NCBI RefSeq assembly: GCF_025823185.1
Contig: NZ_JACKVK010000008.1
Location: forward strand, 1,387,532-1,451,531
Origin: Mycobacterium yunnanensis
GTDB lineage: Bacteria; Actinomycetota; Actinomycetes; Mycobacteriales; Mycobacteriaceae
Direction of reading: 5' to 3'
DNA length: 64,000 bases
Under the pieces are notes generated by a model, which had not been told where the DNA came from, did not search any database, and saw only the letters and a program-made list of their open reading frames with translations. The first letter of the stretch is position 1. Each line of letters starts with the position of its first letter. The translations under genes were made by a program, and so were the position numbers. Positions 29,869 through 38,143 of the stretch are shown one piece after another.

Positions 29869-32261
29869 GGCTGCCCGCCTCCGGCCGTGACGTCCACCGT
29901 CGCTCCTGGCGCGACGCCCAACGTCGCGTTCACCTGCGAGCCAACCGAATTGAGTGGCAGCCAGACCACCCCGTCGGCCATCTCCGTCACCGCCAGGGGC
30001 AGCGTCACCGCTCCCCGGTCGGTGGTGACGGTGACCGGTTGGCCGTCACGGGCACCGATGTCCGCCGCGGTCGAGGGCGACAATCGCGCCACCGGTGTCC
30101 TCGCCGTACCCGCCAGGTGCGGTTCGCCGTCCTGCAGGCGGCCGGCGTCGAGCAGCATTCGCCAGCCCGCCAGCACCGCCCGCCCGGGCTGTGGGACCGA
30201 CGGCCGGGGGACGGGCACGCTCGGGGCCGCGGTCGGTGCGCCCTCCCAACTGCCGACGCGTTGAATCTCGGCGCGGGCCTCGGCGGCGTCGCGCAGACCC
30301 AGGTGCACGCCGACCTCCTCGGCCAAGGCGGCCAGGACGCGGGAGTCCGGAGTCGCATTGGGCGGCAGGGCGGGTTCGAAGGACCGTGCGCGGCCCTCCC
30401 ACGTGACGAACGTGCCGGACTTCTCGGTCACCGGCGCCACGGGGAACACGACGTCGGCGCGTTCGGTGACGGCGCTGTGCCGCAGTTCGAGGCTGACGAC
30501 GAACGGGGCGGCGTCGACCGCGGCAAGGGCGGCGGCCGGATCGGGCAGGTCGGCGATCTCCACACCGGCGACGAGCAGTGCATCCAGCGAGCCGTCGGCG
30601 GCGGCGGCGAGGATGCCCGCCGTGTCGCGGCCAGGCTCGGCGGGAAGCTCGTCGACGTGCCACGCCGCGGCCATCTCGGTGCGTGCGGCGGGGTTGGCGA
30701 TCGGGCGGCCACCGGGCAGGAGATGCGGTGCCGCACCGGCTTCCAGGGCGCCACGCTCGCCGGCACGACGCGGGACCCATCCGATCCGGGCGCCCGTGCG
30801 GTCGGCGAGCCGCAACACCGCGGAGTACGCCCCGGGTGCCGTGGCCAGCCGTTCGCCGACCAGCACCACCGTGCCGGCGTCGACGCCGTCGCCGAGCGCG
30901 TCGAGAACGGCGGCCTCGTCGCCCGGGACGGTGGTGACGAGGGCCCCGTTCATCTTCTGCAGCCCCCGGGTGGCGAACGGCGCGATCGAGGTGACCCGCA
31001 CACCACGCTTGCGCGCCGCCTTGCGCAGCCTCAGATAGACGATCGGCGATTCCTCTTCGGGCTCCAAGCCGACCAGCAGCACCGACGACGCGGCGTCGAG
31101 ATCGGCGTAGGTAACCGACATCGGGCGCCCGGCGACGGCGGCGGCCAGGAAGTCGGCCTCCTCCGCCGAGTGTGCGCGACTGCGGAAGTCGACGTCGTTG
31201 GTCCCCAGGACGATTCGGGCGAACTTGGAGTAGGCCCAGGCGTCCTCCAGGGTCAGCCGCCCGCCGACCAGGACCCCGGTGCGCGGGCCCGCCGTGGTCA
31301 GCCCGCGGACGGCGACGGCGACGGCCTCCGACCACGACGCCGGGCGCTGGCTGCCGTCGGCCTCCCGGATCAGGGGAGTCGCGATGCGGTCACCCTGGAT
31401 GGCGTAGGTGAACGCCCAGCGCCCCTTGTCGCAGTTCCATTCCTCGTTGACCGTCGGGTCGTCGCCGGCGAGGCGGCGCAGCACTCGGCCGCGTCGGTGA
31501 TCGGTGCGTTGTGCGCACCCCGAGGCGCAGTGCTCGCAGACGCTGGGGGTCGACACCAGGTCGAAGGGCCGGGCGCGGAACCGGTAGGCGGTTCCGGTCA
31601 GCGCGCCCACCGGGCAGATCTGAACGGTGTTGCCCGAGAAGTAGGAGTCAAAGGCCGCCGCGTCATCTCCCGCGCCGATGCCCACCTGTTGGAGAGCGCC
31701 CCGCTCGAGGAGTTCGATGAACGGGTCGCCGGCGATCTGGTTGGAGAATCGCGTGCAGCGCGCGCACAGCACGCAGCGTTCACGGTCCAGCAGCACCTGG
31801 GTGGACAGGTTGATCGGCTTGGGAAAGGTGCGCTTGACGTCGGTGAAGCGAGTGTCGGCCTGGCCGTTGGACATTGCCTGGTTTTGCAAGGGGCACTCAC
31901 CGCCCTTGTCGCAGACCGGACAGTCCAGCGGATGGTTGATCAGCAGCAGCTCCATCACGCCGTGCTGCGCCTTGTCGGCCGCCTCCGACGTCAGCTGCGT
32001 GCGGACCACCATGTCCGGGGTGACGGTGATGGTGCACGACGCCATCGGCTTGCGCTGGCCCTCGACCTCGACGAGACACTGCCGGCAGGCGCCGACGGGG
32101 TCGAGCAACGGGTGATCGCAGAACCGGGGGATCTGAATGCCCATCAACTCGGCAGCACGAATCACCAAGGTGCCCTTGGGAACGCTGATCTGGTGATCGT
32201 CGATCGTCAGCGACACCATCTCGACGTCGGTGGTGCCTTTGGTGGGCTCGGCCAGCGTCAT
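29865..32261 (-). CDS. nuoG: NADH-quinone oxidoreductase subunit G
   Basis: Large peripheral subunit, 798 aa, holding one 2Fe-2S and several 4Fe-4S clusters. N-terminal ferredoxin domain has [15 protein letters not shown]...C; next [17 protein letters not shown] (His-Cys3 cluster) and [11 protein letters not shown]; then the molybdopterin-type domain opens with CEHCASGC and a distant Cys in [10 protein letters not shown]. This last cluster corresponds to the N7 site present in some bacteria. The C-terminal domain of the DMSO-reductase fold no longer binds molybdenum. ATG overlapping nuoF (ATGA). Confidence 0.96.
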   Translation of the reverse strand: MTLAEPTKGTTDVEMVSLTIDDHQISVPKGTLVIRAAELMGIQIPRFCDHPLLDPVGACRQCLVEVEGQRKPMASCTITVTPDMVVRTQLTSEAADKAQHGVMELLLINHPLDCPVCDKGGECPLQNQAMSNGQADTRFTDVKRTFPKPINLSTQVLLDRERCVLCARCTRFSNQIAGDPFIELLERGALQQVGIGAGDDAAAFDSYFSGNTVQICPVGALTGTAYRFRARPFDLVSTPSVCEHCASGCAQRTDHRRGRVLRRLAGDDPTVNEEWNCDKGRWAFTYAIQGDRIATPLIREADGSQRPASWSEAVAVAVRGLTTAGPRTGVLVGGRLTLEDAWAYSKFARIVLGTNDVDFRSRAHSAEEADFLAAAVAGRPMSVTYADLDAASSVLLVGLEPEEESPIVYLRLRKAARKRGVRVTSIAPFATRGLQKMNGALVTTVPGDEAAVLDALGDGVDAGTVVLVGERLATAPGAYSAVLRLADRTGARIGWVPRRAGERGALEAGAAPHLLPGGRPIANPAARTEMAAAWHVDELPAEPGRDTAGILAAAADGSLDALLVAGVEIADLPDPAAALAAVDAAPFVVSLELRHSAVTERADVVFPVAPVTEKSGTFVTWEGRARSFEPALPPNATPDSRVLAALAEEVGVHLGLRDAAEARAEIQRVGSWEGAPTAAPSVPVPRPSVPQPGRAVLAGWRMLLDAGRLQDGEPHLAGTARTPVARLSPSTAADIGARDGQPVTVTTDRGAVTLPLAVTEMADGVVWLPLNSVGSQVNATLGVAPGATVDVTAGGGQP

Positions 32262-33604
32262 ACGCCCACTCCTTCCGGTGCGGCCAGCATCGAGGCGTAC
32301 GGGTCGAAGGGGCACCCGCCCTCGAGGTGCGCGACGTACTCCTCGCGGAAGTACTTGAGCGAGGACATGATCGGGCTCGCCGCGCCGTCACCGAGTGCGC
32401 AGAACGACTTGCCGAGGATGGCGTCGGCGATGTCGAGGAGCTTGTCGACGTCGTCGGCCCGCCCGGTCCCGTTCTCCAGTCGCTCGTAGATCTGCGCCAG
32501 CCAGTAGGTGCCCTCGCGGCACGGTGTGCACTTGCCGCAGGACTCGTGGGCGTAGAACTGCGTCCACCGCCGCACCGCCCGGACGACGCACACCGTCTCG
32601 TCGAAGATCTGGAGTGCCTTGGTGCCCAGCATCGAGCCTGCCGCGGCCACGTTCTCGTAGTCCAAGGGCACGTCGAGGTGTTCGGAGGTGAAGAGCGGCG
32701 TCGACGACCCACCGGGCGTCCAGAACTTGAGCTCGTGGCCGGCCCGTACCCCGCCGGCGTAGTCGAGTAGTTCCCTTAGCGTGATGCCAAGGGGGGCCTC
32801 GTATTGACCCGGTGTGGTGACGTGTCCTGACAGCGAGTACATCGTGAAGCCCGGCGACTTCTCCGAGCCCATCGACTTGAACCAGTCGACCCCGCCGCGG
32901 ATCACGGCCGGCACGCTCGCGATCGACTCGACGTTGTTGACCACCGTCGGGCATGCGTACAGGCCCGCCACGGCGGGGAACGGTGGCCGCAGTCGCGGTT
33001 GTCCACGCCGACCCTCCAGGGAGTCCAGCAGCGCCGTCTCCTCACCGCAGATGTAGGCGCCCGCACCGGCGTGCACCACCAGGTCCAGATCGAAGCCGGA
33101 GCCCAGGATGTCGGTGCCGAGCAACCCGGCCTCGTAGGCCTCCGCGACGGCAGCCTGCAGCCGTCGTAGCACCGGCAGCACCTCACCGCGGACGTAGACG
33201 AAGGCGTGTCGGGCCCGGATGGCGTAGGCCGCGATGATGGCGCCCTCGACGAGCACGTGCGGCGTCGCCATCATCAGCGGAATGTCCTTGCACGTGCCCG
33301 GTTCGGACTCGTCGGCGTTGACCACCAAATAGTGCGGCTTCGCCGCCGCACCCTCGGTGCCCTGCGCCGTCTGGTCGCTCCGCGGGCTCCGCTCCTGTGG
33401 AATGAACGACCACTTCTGCCCCGTCGGGAAGCCCGCACCCCCGCGACCCCGCAACCCGGAGTCCTTGACCAGGGCGATGACGTCGTCGGGCGCCATGTCG
33501 AGCACCCGGTCCAACGCCTGGTAGCCGTCGTGGCGTCGGTAGGAGTCCAGCGTCCATGACGACGGCTCGTCCCAATGGCGGCTCAGCACCGGTGTCAGCG
33601 TCAC
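32258..33604 (-). CDS. nuoF: NADH-quinone oxidoreductase subunit F, with a short extra loop
   Basis: NADH- and FMN-binding subunit, 448 aa. The NADH motif is [16 protein letters not shown] (about residues 50-65), the FMN motif [19 protein letters not shown] (about 180), and the N3 cluster [12 protein letters not shown] plus a later Cys. At residues ~71-85 there is an insert [15 protein letters not shown] relative to the short GDTG-like turn in other mycobacterial NuoF; it is encoded by a GC-rich stretch with two copies of GCGGAGC. The insert sits in a loop right after the NADH motif and does not break the frame. GTG start, GTGA overlap. Confidence 0.96.
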   Translation of the reverse strand: MTLTPVLSRHWDEPSSWTLDSYRRHDGYQALDRVLDMAPDDVIALVKDSGLRGRGGAGFPTGQKWSFIPQERSPRSDQTAQGTEGAAAKPHYLVVNADESEPGTCKDIPLMMATPHVLVEGAIIAAYAIRARHAFVYVRGEVLPVLRRLQAAVAEAYEAGLLGTDILGSGFDLDLVVHAGAGAYICGEETALLDSLEGRRGQPRLRPPFPAVAGLYACPTVVNNVESIASVPAVIRGGVDWFKSMGSEKSPGFTMYSLSGHVTTPGQYEAPLGITLRELLDYAGGVRAGHELKFWTPGGSSTPLFTSEHLDVPLDYENVAAAGSMLGTKALQIFDETVCVVRAVRRWTQFYAHESCGKCTPCREGTYWLAQIYERLENGTGRADDVDKLLDIADAILGKSFCALGDGAASPIMSSLKYFREEYVAHLEGGCPFDPYASMLAAPEGVGV

Positions 33605-34458
33605 GAGCGTACCCCGTTCGTCGGTGGCAGATCGGCCTGCGGGCCGGGGGCCGGCTCGTCGCGGACGGCCTGCTCGGTCAGGGCCTCGTCGTCGGGTCCC
33701 GTTGCGGTGGAACGGGATTCCTCGGGGTGGGGCGCCGACATGTCGTGTTCTCGCGCGTAACGCAGCCCCGCCAGGGTGGCGTCGCCCGCGGTGGGCCCGT
33801 CGTTGGCGCCTGGCCGCTGGTCGACGAACCCGGCCAGGATGCGTGAGGTCTCGCGGAACGAGCACGGCGTGCCGCCGCGGGTGGCTTTCACCGGCGTGCC
33901 CGAGCGGAGGTCGTCGACGAGGTTGCGCGCCGATGCGGGGGTCTGATCGTCGAAGAACTCCCAGTTGACCATGATCACCGGCGCGTAGTCGCACGCCGCG
34001 TTGCACTCGAGATGTTCGAGGGTCACCTTCCCGTCGGCGGTGGTCTGGCCGGCGTGCAGGTCGAGATGCTCTTCGAGCACCTCGAGGATCGCGTCGCCGC
34101 CCATCACGGCGCACAGGGTGTTGGTGCAGACCCCGACCAGATAGTCCCCGGTGGGGGTGCGCCGGTACATCGAGTAGAACGTCGCGACGGCGGTCACCTC
34201 GGCCGGGCTGAGGTTCAATCGCGATGCGCAAAAGGCGATTCCGGCCGGGGTGAGGTAACCGTCCTCGGACTGCACCAGGTGCAGCAGCGGCAGCAGTGCC
34301 GACCTCGGCTCGGGGTAGCGCGCCAGGATGCGGGCGGCGTCGACGGCCAACCGCTCCGTCGTCTCGGCCGGATAGCTCAGCGGGCCACGGGAAATGGGTG
34401 GCCCCGGCTCGTCGGGCCGGGGGCCGAGGTGCAGATCGACGAGTGTCACCTGTGCCAT
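33601..34458 (-). CDS. nuoE: NADH-quinone oxidoreductase subunit E
   Basis: Thioredoxin-like subunit with cluster N1a; 285 aa from ATG 34458. Cluster cysteines are in GVCTNTLCAV (Cys-x4-Cys) and ECNAACDYAP (Cys-x3-Cys). The last ~75 residues, after the family core, form a hydrophilic tail rich in Pro, Glu and Asp. Start is uncertain: GAGGAG touches the ATG, which is too close, but lies 9 nt before a GTG at 34449, so the GTG may be the true start. A TTG at 34503 is unlikely, as it would read through a repeat element. Confidence 0.92.
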   Translation of the reverse strand: MAQVTLVDLHLGPRPDEPGPPISRGPLSYPAETTERLAVDAARILARYPEPRSALLPLLHLVQSEDGYLTPAGIAFCASRLNLSPAEVTAVATFYSMYRRTPTGDYLVGVCTNTLCAVMGGDAILEVLEEHLDLHAGQTTADGKVTLEHLECNAACDYAPVIMVNWEFFDDQTPASARNLVDDLRSGTPVKATRGGTPCSFRETSRILAGFVDQRPGANDGPTAGDATLAGLRYAREHDMSAPHPEESRSTATGPDDEALTEQAVRDEPAPGPQADLPPTNGVRS

Positions 34459-34462
34459 CTCC

Positions 34463-34510
34463 TCTTCGCGCGAGCGCTCAGGGGCCGCATGTTCTTCGCG
34501 CAAGCGCTCA
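34463..34510 (-). repeat. Two 18-bp direct repeats between nuoD and nuoE
   Basis: Two copies, 34493-34510 and 34463-34480, read on the minus strand as TGAGCGCTTGCGCGAAGA and TGAGCGCTCGCGCGAAGA, one mismatch, 30 bp apart. The first copy begins directly after the nuoD stop codon. Nearly all other nuo junctions have no spacer at all, so the 52-bp gap here is made by this element. Confidence 0.7.
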
Positions 34511-35827
34511 TCACCGGTCCACGCCGCCCATCACCGGGTCGATCGACGCCACCGCCGCGATCGCGTCCGCCACCATCCCGCCCTCGCACATCGCGGCCAC
34601 CGCCTGCAGATTGGTGAACGACGGATCCCGGTAGTGCACGCGGTAGGGCCGGGTGCCGCCGTCGGAGACCATGTGCACGCCCAGCTCGCCCCGCGGCGAC
34701 TCGACGGCGACGTAGACCTGGCCCGCCGGGACCCGGATGCCCTCGGTCACCAACTTGAAGTGGTGGATGAGGGCCTCCATCGAGCCGCCCATGATCTTGG
34801 CGATGTGGTCGGGTGAGTTGCCGAGCCCGTCGGGGCCGAGCTCGAGGTGGGCCGGCCAGGCCAGCTTCTTGTTCGTGATCATCACGGGTCCGGGCTTCAA
34901 GCGAGCCACGCACTGTTCGACGATCTTCAGCGACTCGCGCATCTCCCGGACGCGAATCATGTAGCGGCCGTACGCATCGCACTCGTCGGTGGTGATGACG
35001 TCGAAGTCGTAGGTCTCATAGCCGCAGTACGGTTGCGCGCGGCGTAGGTCGTGGGGAAGACCGGTGGAGCGCAGGCACGGCCCGGTGACGCCAAGCGCCA
35101 TGCAGCCGGTGAGGTCGAGGTATCCGATGCCCTGTGTGCGGGCCTTCCAGATGTAGTTCTCGTTCAACAGGTCTTCGAGATCGGCGAGCTTGGCTGGCAT
35201 CGTCCGCAGCAGTTCCTCGAGCAGTGGCATGGCCTCGTCCGGCAGGTCGGCGGCCAGCCCGCCGGGGCGGATGTAGGCGTGGTTCATCCGCAGCCCGGTG
35301 ATGGTCTCGAATACCGACAGCACCTGCTCGCGGCCGAGGAAACCGAAGAACATCGCGGACATCGCGCCCAGTTCCATCCCGCCGGTGGCCAGTGCCACCA
35401 GGTGGCTGGAGATCCGGTTGAGCTCCATCAGCATGACCCTGATGACGCTGGCGCGTTCGGGGATCTCGTCGGTGACGTCGAGCAGCTTCTCCACCCCGAG
35501 GCAATACGCCGCCTCGTTGAAGAACGGCGACAGGTAGTCCATCCGCGTCACGAACGTGACGCCCTGCGTCCAATTGCGGAACTCGAGGTTCTTCTCGATC
35601 CCGGTGTGCAGGTAGCCGATTCCGCAGCGGATCTCGGTAATGGTCTCGCCCTCGATCTCCAGGATCAGCCGGAGGACGCCGTGGGTCGACGGGTGTTGCG
35701 GCCCCATGTTGACGACGATGCGCTCACCGGCGACGGCCCCGTCGCGCGCGGCGTCGACCACGTCCTGCCAGTCTTCACCGCCCACCGTGACGACTGTCTC
35801 CTGAGGCGGGTTCGTGGGGGGTGTCAT
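34511..35827 (-). CDS. nuoD: NADH-quinone oxidoreductase subunit D
   Basis: Quinone-pocket subunit of the 49-kDa family, 438 aa. Shows [22 protein letters not shown] (quinone His-loop), [22 protein letters not shown] and a C-terminal [15 protein letters not shown]...[14 protein letters not shown]. The N-terminal 25 residues are a variable leader. ATG shares one base with the nuoC stop (TGATG). It is followed by the repeat pair before nuoE. Confidence 0.96.
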   Translation of the reverse strand: MTPPTNPPQETVVTVGGEDWQDVVDAARDGAVAGERIVVNMGPQHPSTHGVLRLILEIEGETITEIRCGIGYLHTGIEKNLEFRNWTQGVTFVTRMDYLSPFFNEAAYCLGVEKLLDVTDEIPERASVIRVMLMELNRISSHLVALATGGMELGAMSAMFFGFLGREQVLSVFETITGLRMNHAYIRPGGLAADLPDEAMPLLEELLRTMPAKLADLEDLLNENYIWKARTQGIGYLDLTGCMALGVTGPCLRSTGLPHDLRRAQPYCGYETYDFDVITTDECDAYGRYMIRVREMRESLKIVEQCVARLKPGPVMITNKKLAWPAHLELGPDGLGNSPDHIAKIMGGSMEALIHHFKLVTEGIRVPAGQVYVAVESPRGELGVHMVSDGGTRPYRVHYRDPSFTNLQAVAAMCEGGMVADAIAAVASIDPVMGGVDR

Positions 35828-36498
35828 CAGTTGTAGGACCTCCGCTGGTCGGGCGGTTGGATCTCGGCTCCGTGGTACTCCACGGGGATGCCACCCAGCG
35901 GATAGTCCTTGCGCTGCGGGTGGCCCACCCAGTCGTCGGGCATCTCGATGCGGGTGAGGGACGGGTGCCCGTCGAAGATGACGCCGAAGAAGTCGTAGGT
36001 CTCGCGTTCGTGCCAGTCCGTCGTCGGATACACCGAAAACAGCGATGGCACATGGGGATCGGCATCTGGGGCGGCGACCTCGACCCGGATCCGCCGGTTG
36101 TGGGTGATCGACATCAGCGGATACACCGCATGCAACTCGCGGTCGACGTCGGCCGGGTAGTGCACACCCGAGACGCCCAGGCACAGTTCGAATCGCAGGG
36201 CGGCGTCGTCGCGTAGAGCTTGGGCGACGGCCACGAGGTGTTCGCGCCGCACGTCGAGGGTCAGCTCGCCGCGGAACACCACGACGCGCTCGACGGCCGC
36301 GGCGAAGACGTCGTCACCAAGGGCGGCGGCCAACGCGTCGACCACGTCGTCGAAGTAGCCGCCGTAGGGACGCGGCGAACCGCCCGGCAGCGCCACCTCG
36401 CGCACCAGCCTGCCGTAGCCGGAGGTGTCGCCGCTGCCCTTGACGCCGAACATGCCGCGGCGCTGGCCGATCTTCTCGGGCCCGTCGGCTGCCGTCAT
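35827..36498 (-). CDS. nuoC: NADH-quinone oxidoreductase subunit C
   Basis: 30-kDa-type peripheral subunit, 223 aa. The signature is in [30 protein letters not shown], which contains the canonical ERExYDxFGxxFxxHP pattern, followed by RKDYPLGG. The Gly/Arg-rich N-terminus (about 30 residues) is not conserved. ATG with ATGA overlap on nuoB. Confidence 0.95.
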   Translation of the reverse strand: MTAADGPEKIGQRRGMFGVKGSGDTSGYGRLVREVALPGGSPRPYGGYFDDVVDALAAALGDDVFAAAVERVVVFRGELTLDVRREHLVAVAQALRDDAALRFELCLGVSGVHYPADVDRELHAVYPLMSITHNRRIRVEVAAPDADPHVPSLFSVYPTTDWHERETYDFFGVIFDGHPSLTRIEMPDDWVGHPQRKDYPLGGIPVEYHGAEIQPPDQRRSYN

Positions 36499-37052
36499 GA
36501 CCGCAGCAGCCCCTTGAGTTCGATCGTCGGCCGGGAGGCCAAGGCCGCCTCCTCGGCGGCGGCGATGGCTTCCGCCCGGTTGACGCCCAGCGGCATCTCC
36601 TGAATCTTGGCGTGCAACATCAAGATCGCGTTGAGCAGCATCTCCGGCCGTGGTGGGCAGCCCGGCAGGTAGATGTCGACCGGGACGACGTGGTCGACGC
36701 CCTGAACGATCGCGTAGTTGTTGAACATCCCTCCCGAGGAGGCGCAGACCCCCATCGCCAGAACCCATTTCGGCTCGGCCATCTGGTCGTAGACCTGTCT
36801 CAGGACCGGGGCCATCTTCTGACTGACCCGGCCGGCCACGATCATCAGATCGGCCTGGCGGGGCGTCGCCGAGAACCGTTCCATGCCAAAGCGGGCAATG
36901 TCGAAGCGCGGGCCGGCGGTGGCCATCATCTCGATGGCGCAGCACGCCAGCCCGAACGTCGCGGGCCACAACGATCCCTTGCGGACGTAACCGGCAACCT
37001 TCTCCAGCGTCGAGAGCAGAATGCCGCCGGGCAGTTGTTCTTCGAGTCCCAT
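36495..37052 (-). CDS. nuoB: NADH-quinone oxidoreductase subunit B
   Basis: Binds cluster N2, the last carrier before quinone. 185 aa. The tandem cysteines are in [11 protein letters not shown], the others in [11 protein letters not shown] and [10 protein letters not shown], giving the four N2 ligands. The length is the same as in other mycobacteria. It begins 6 bp after nuoA. Confidence 0.96.
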   Translation of the reverse strand: MGLEEQLPGGILLSTLEKVAGYVRKGSLWPATFGLACCAIEMMATAGPRFDIARFGMERFSATPRQADLMIVAGRVSQKMAPVLRQVYDQMAEPKWVLAMGVCASSGGMFNNYAIVQGVDHVVPVDIYLPGCPPRPEMLLNAILMLHAKIQEMPLGVNRAEAIAAAEEAALASRPTIELKGLLRS

Positions 37053-37058
37053 GTCGAA

Positions 37059-37433
37059 TCAGTCCCAGCTCAGCCCGCCGCGCCGCCACACGTAGGCGTA
37101 CGCGACGAAGACCGTCAGCATGAACAGGAGCATCTCCACGACGGCGAAGGTGCCGAGTGAGTCGAAGGCCACCGCCCACGGGTAGAGGAAGACGATTTCG
37201 ATGTCGAAGACGATGAACAGCATCGCGGTGAGGTAGTACTTCACCGGGAATCGTTGTCCGGTCTGCAGGTCACCGGGTGAACCCGGCGCGACGGGTTCGA
37301 TACCGCATTCGTAGGCCTCGAGTTTGGCCCGGTTGTAGCGCCGCGGCCCGATGAGCACCGCGATTCCGACCGATCCGACCGCGAAGAGCGCCGCGATGGC
37401 GCCGAGAACCAGGATGGGCAGGTAGGCATTCAT
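37059..37433 (-). CDS. nuoA: NADH-quinone oxidoreductase subunit A
   Basis: First gene of the operon; 124 aa, three membrane helices. Conserved loop [11 protein letters not shown] and the [25 protein letters not shown] helix pair, with the acidic FDIE pair involved in proton coupling, are clear. I start it at [11 protein letters not shown]; a 49-codon upstream extension is hydrophilic and unlike NuoA. A GAGGGAG ribosome site lies about a dozen bases before the ATG. Confidence 0.95.
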   Translation of the reverse strand: MNAYLPILVLGAIAALFAVGSVGIAVLIGPRRYNRAKLEAYECGIEPVAPGSPGDLQTGQRFPVKYYLTAMLFIVFDIEIVFLYPWAVAFDSLGTFAVVEMLLFMLTVFVAYAYVWRRGGLSWD

Positions 37434-37604
37434 ACAGCGGTGTCGCTCCCTCGTTGGGCCGTCGATGTGAGCTACGACACAGCTTAGTCTCGTCAACCGC
37501 CGAGGTGGCGCATTTTGGATAGGATCCGATCTATCGGCGGCGCACCGATGGCTCCAACGGCCATGATCGCGAGATCCCAATGGCGCCAGCCTTTTTCATG
37601 TGCG
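37434..37604 (-). promoter_or_regulatory. nuo operon promoter region
   Basis: 171 bp between the response regulator stop and nuoA. On the minus strand TAAGCT (37481-37486) fits a mycobacterial -10 box and gives a ~40-nt leader. A short interrupted palindrome GATAG / CTATC with 8-bp spacer (37518-37534) lies upstream and may be a regulator site. A TTGACG word near the -10 is too close (4 bp) to be its -35. Confidence 0.4.
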
Positions 37605-38000
37605 TTAGCTGGGCGCGGGCCGCAGCAGGGCCGCGACGGCCTCCCCGAGTCGGATCGGGTCCACGGGATGCGTCACCGCCGCCTCGGCCCGAGACCACGA
37701 CGCCAGCCACGCGTCGTCCGGGCGACCCGTCAGCACCAGGATCGGCGGGCAGTTCGCCACCTCGTCCTTGAGTTGCTTGGCCAGCCCTAGACCGCCGGTC
37801 GGGCTGGCCTCACCGTCCAGGATGGCCAAGTCGACGCCGCCCCGGTCCACGTTCGCCACGACGACGGGCGCAGTGGCCACGTCTAGGTACTCGAGTTCGG
37901 GAAGGTCGGGGTGTACTCGCGTGCCGAGAGCGCTGCGCACCTGTTCGCGAGTGCGTGCGTTGTCGCTGTAGACCAGGATCTTCAGGGGCGCGTCGGGCAC
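37605..38000 (-). CDS. Stand-alone response-regulator receiver protein, Rv3143-like
   Basis: 131 aa, a single receiver domain with no output domain. LKILVYSDN opens the fold; the phospho-acceptor is probably the Asp of AILDGEAS (residue ~57); VLTGRPDD supplies the Thr. The conserved Lys of the usual KP motif is absent (THPVDP), and the N-terminal acidic pair is reduced to SD, so phosphorylation chemistry may be altered. The GTG start is supported by TAGCAT (38008-38013) 7 nt upstream, a leaderless start. In M. tuberculosis Rv3143 also lies just before nuoA; a role in respiration control is inferred from position only. Confidence 0.82.
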   Translation of the reverse strand: MPDAPLKILVYSDNARTREQVRSALGTRVHPDLPELEYLDVATAPVVVANVDRGGVDLAILDGEASPTGGLGLAKQLKDEVANCPPILVLTGRPDDAWLASWSRAEAAVTHPVDPIRLGEAVAALLRPAPS

Positions 38001-38143
38001 GCTGCCGATGCTACGGCCGGGCACCCCGCGCGCGGCGCGAATACGCCTTCGCCGCATGCTCCCGATGTGGGCCGTTTCGTGGTCGTCGGTTGCCTCGAAT
38101 CGTACTGTCGACGGCAGCGCGGGGTCAGGCATAGGATCCATCC
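38001..38143. promoter_or_regulatory. Divergent leaderless promoters, response regulator / LuxR
   Basis: TAGCAT on the minus strand (38008-38013, 7 nt before GTG) serves the response regulator; TAGGAT on the plus strand (38132-38137, 6 nt before GTG 38144) serves the LuxR gene. The ~118 bp between the two boxes shows no clear palindrome. Confidence 0.5.

Noticed and set aside
29805..32489. Long plus-strand open frame (894 codons) across nuoG
   Set aside because: Antisense shadow of nuoG; composition is Arg/Gly/Val-rich with no domain.
33601..34503. nuoE start at a TTG at 34503
   Set aside because: It lies in the first copy of the 18-bp repeat, giving a non-conserved charged leader; ATG 34458 or GTG 34449 fits better.
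37481..37496. TTGACG as the -35 element of the nuo promoter
   Set aside because: Only 4 bp from the TAAGCT -10 box, far from the usual 16-18 bp.
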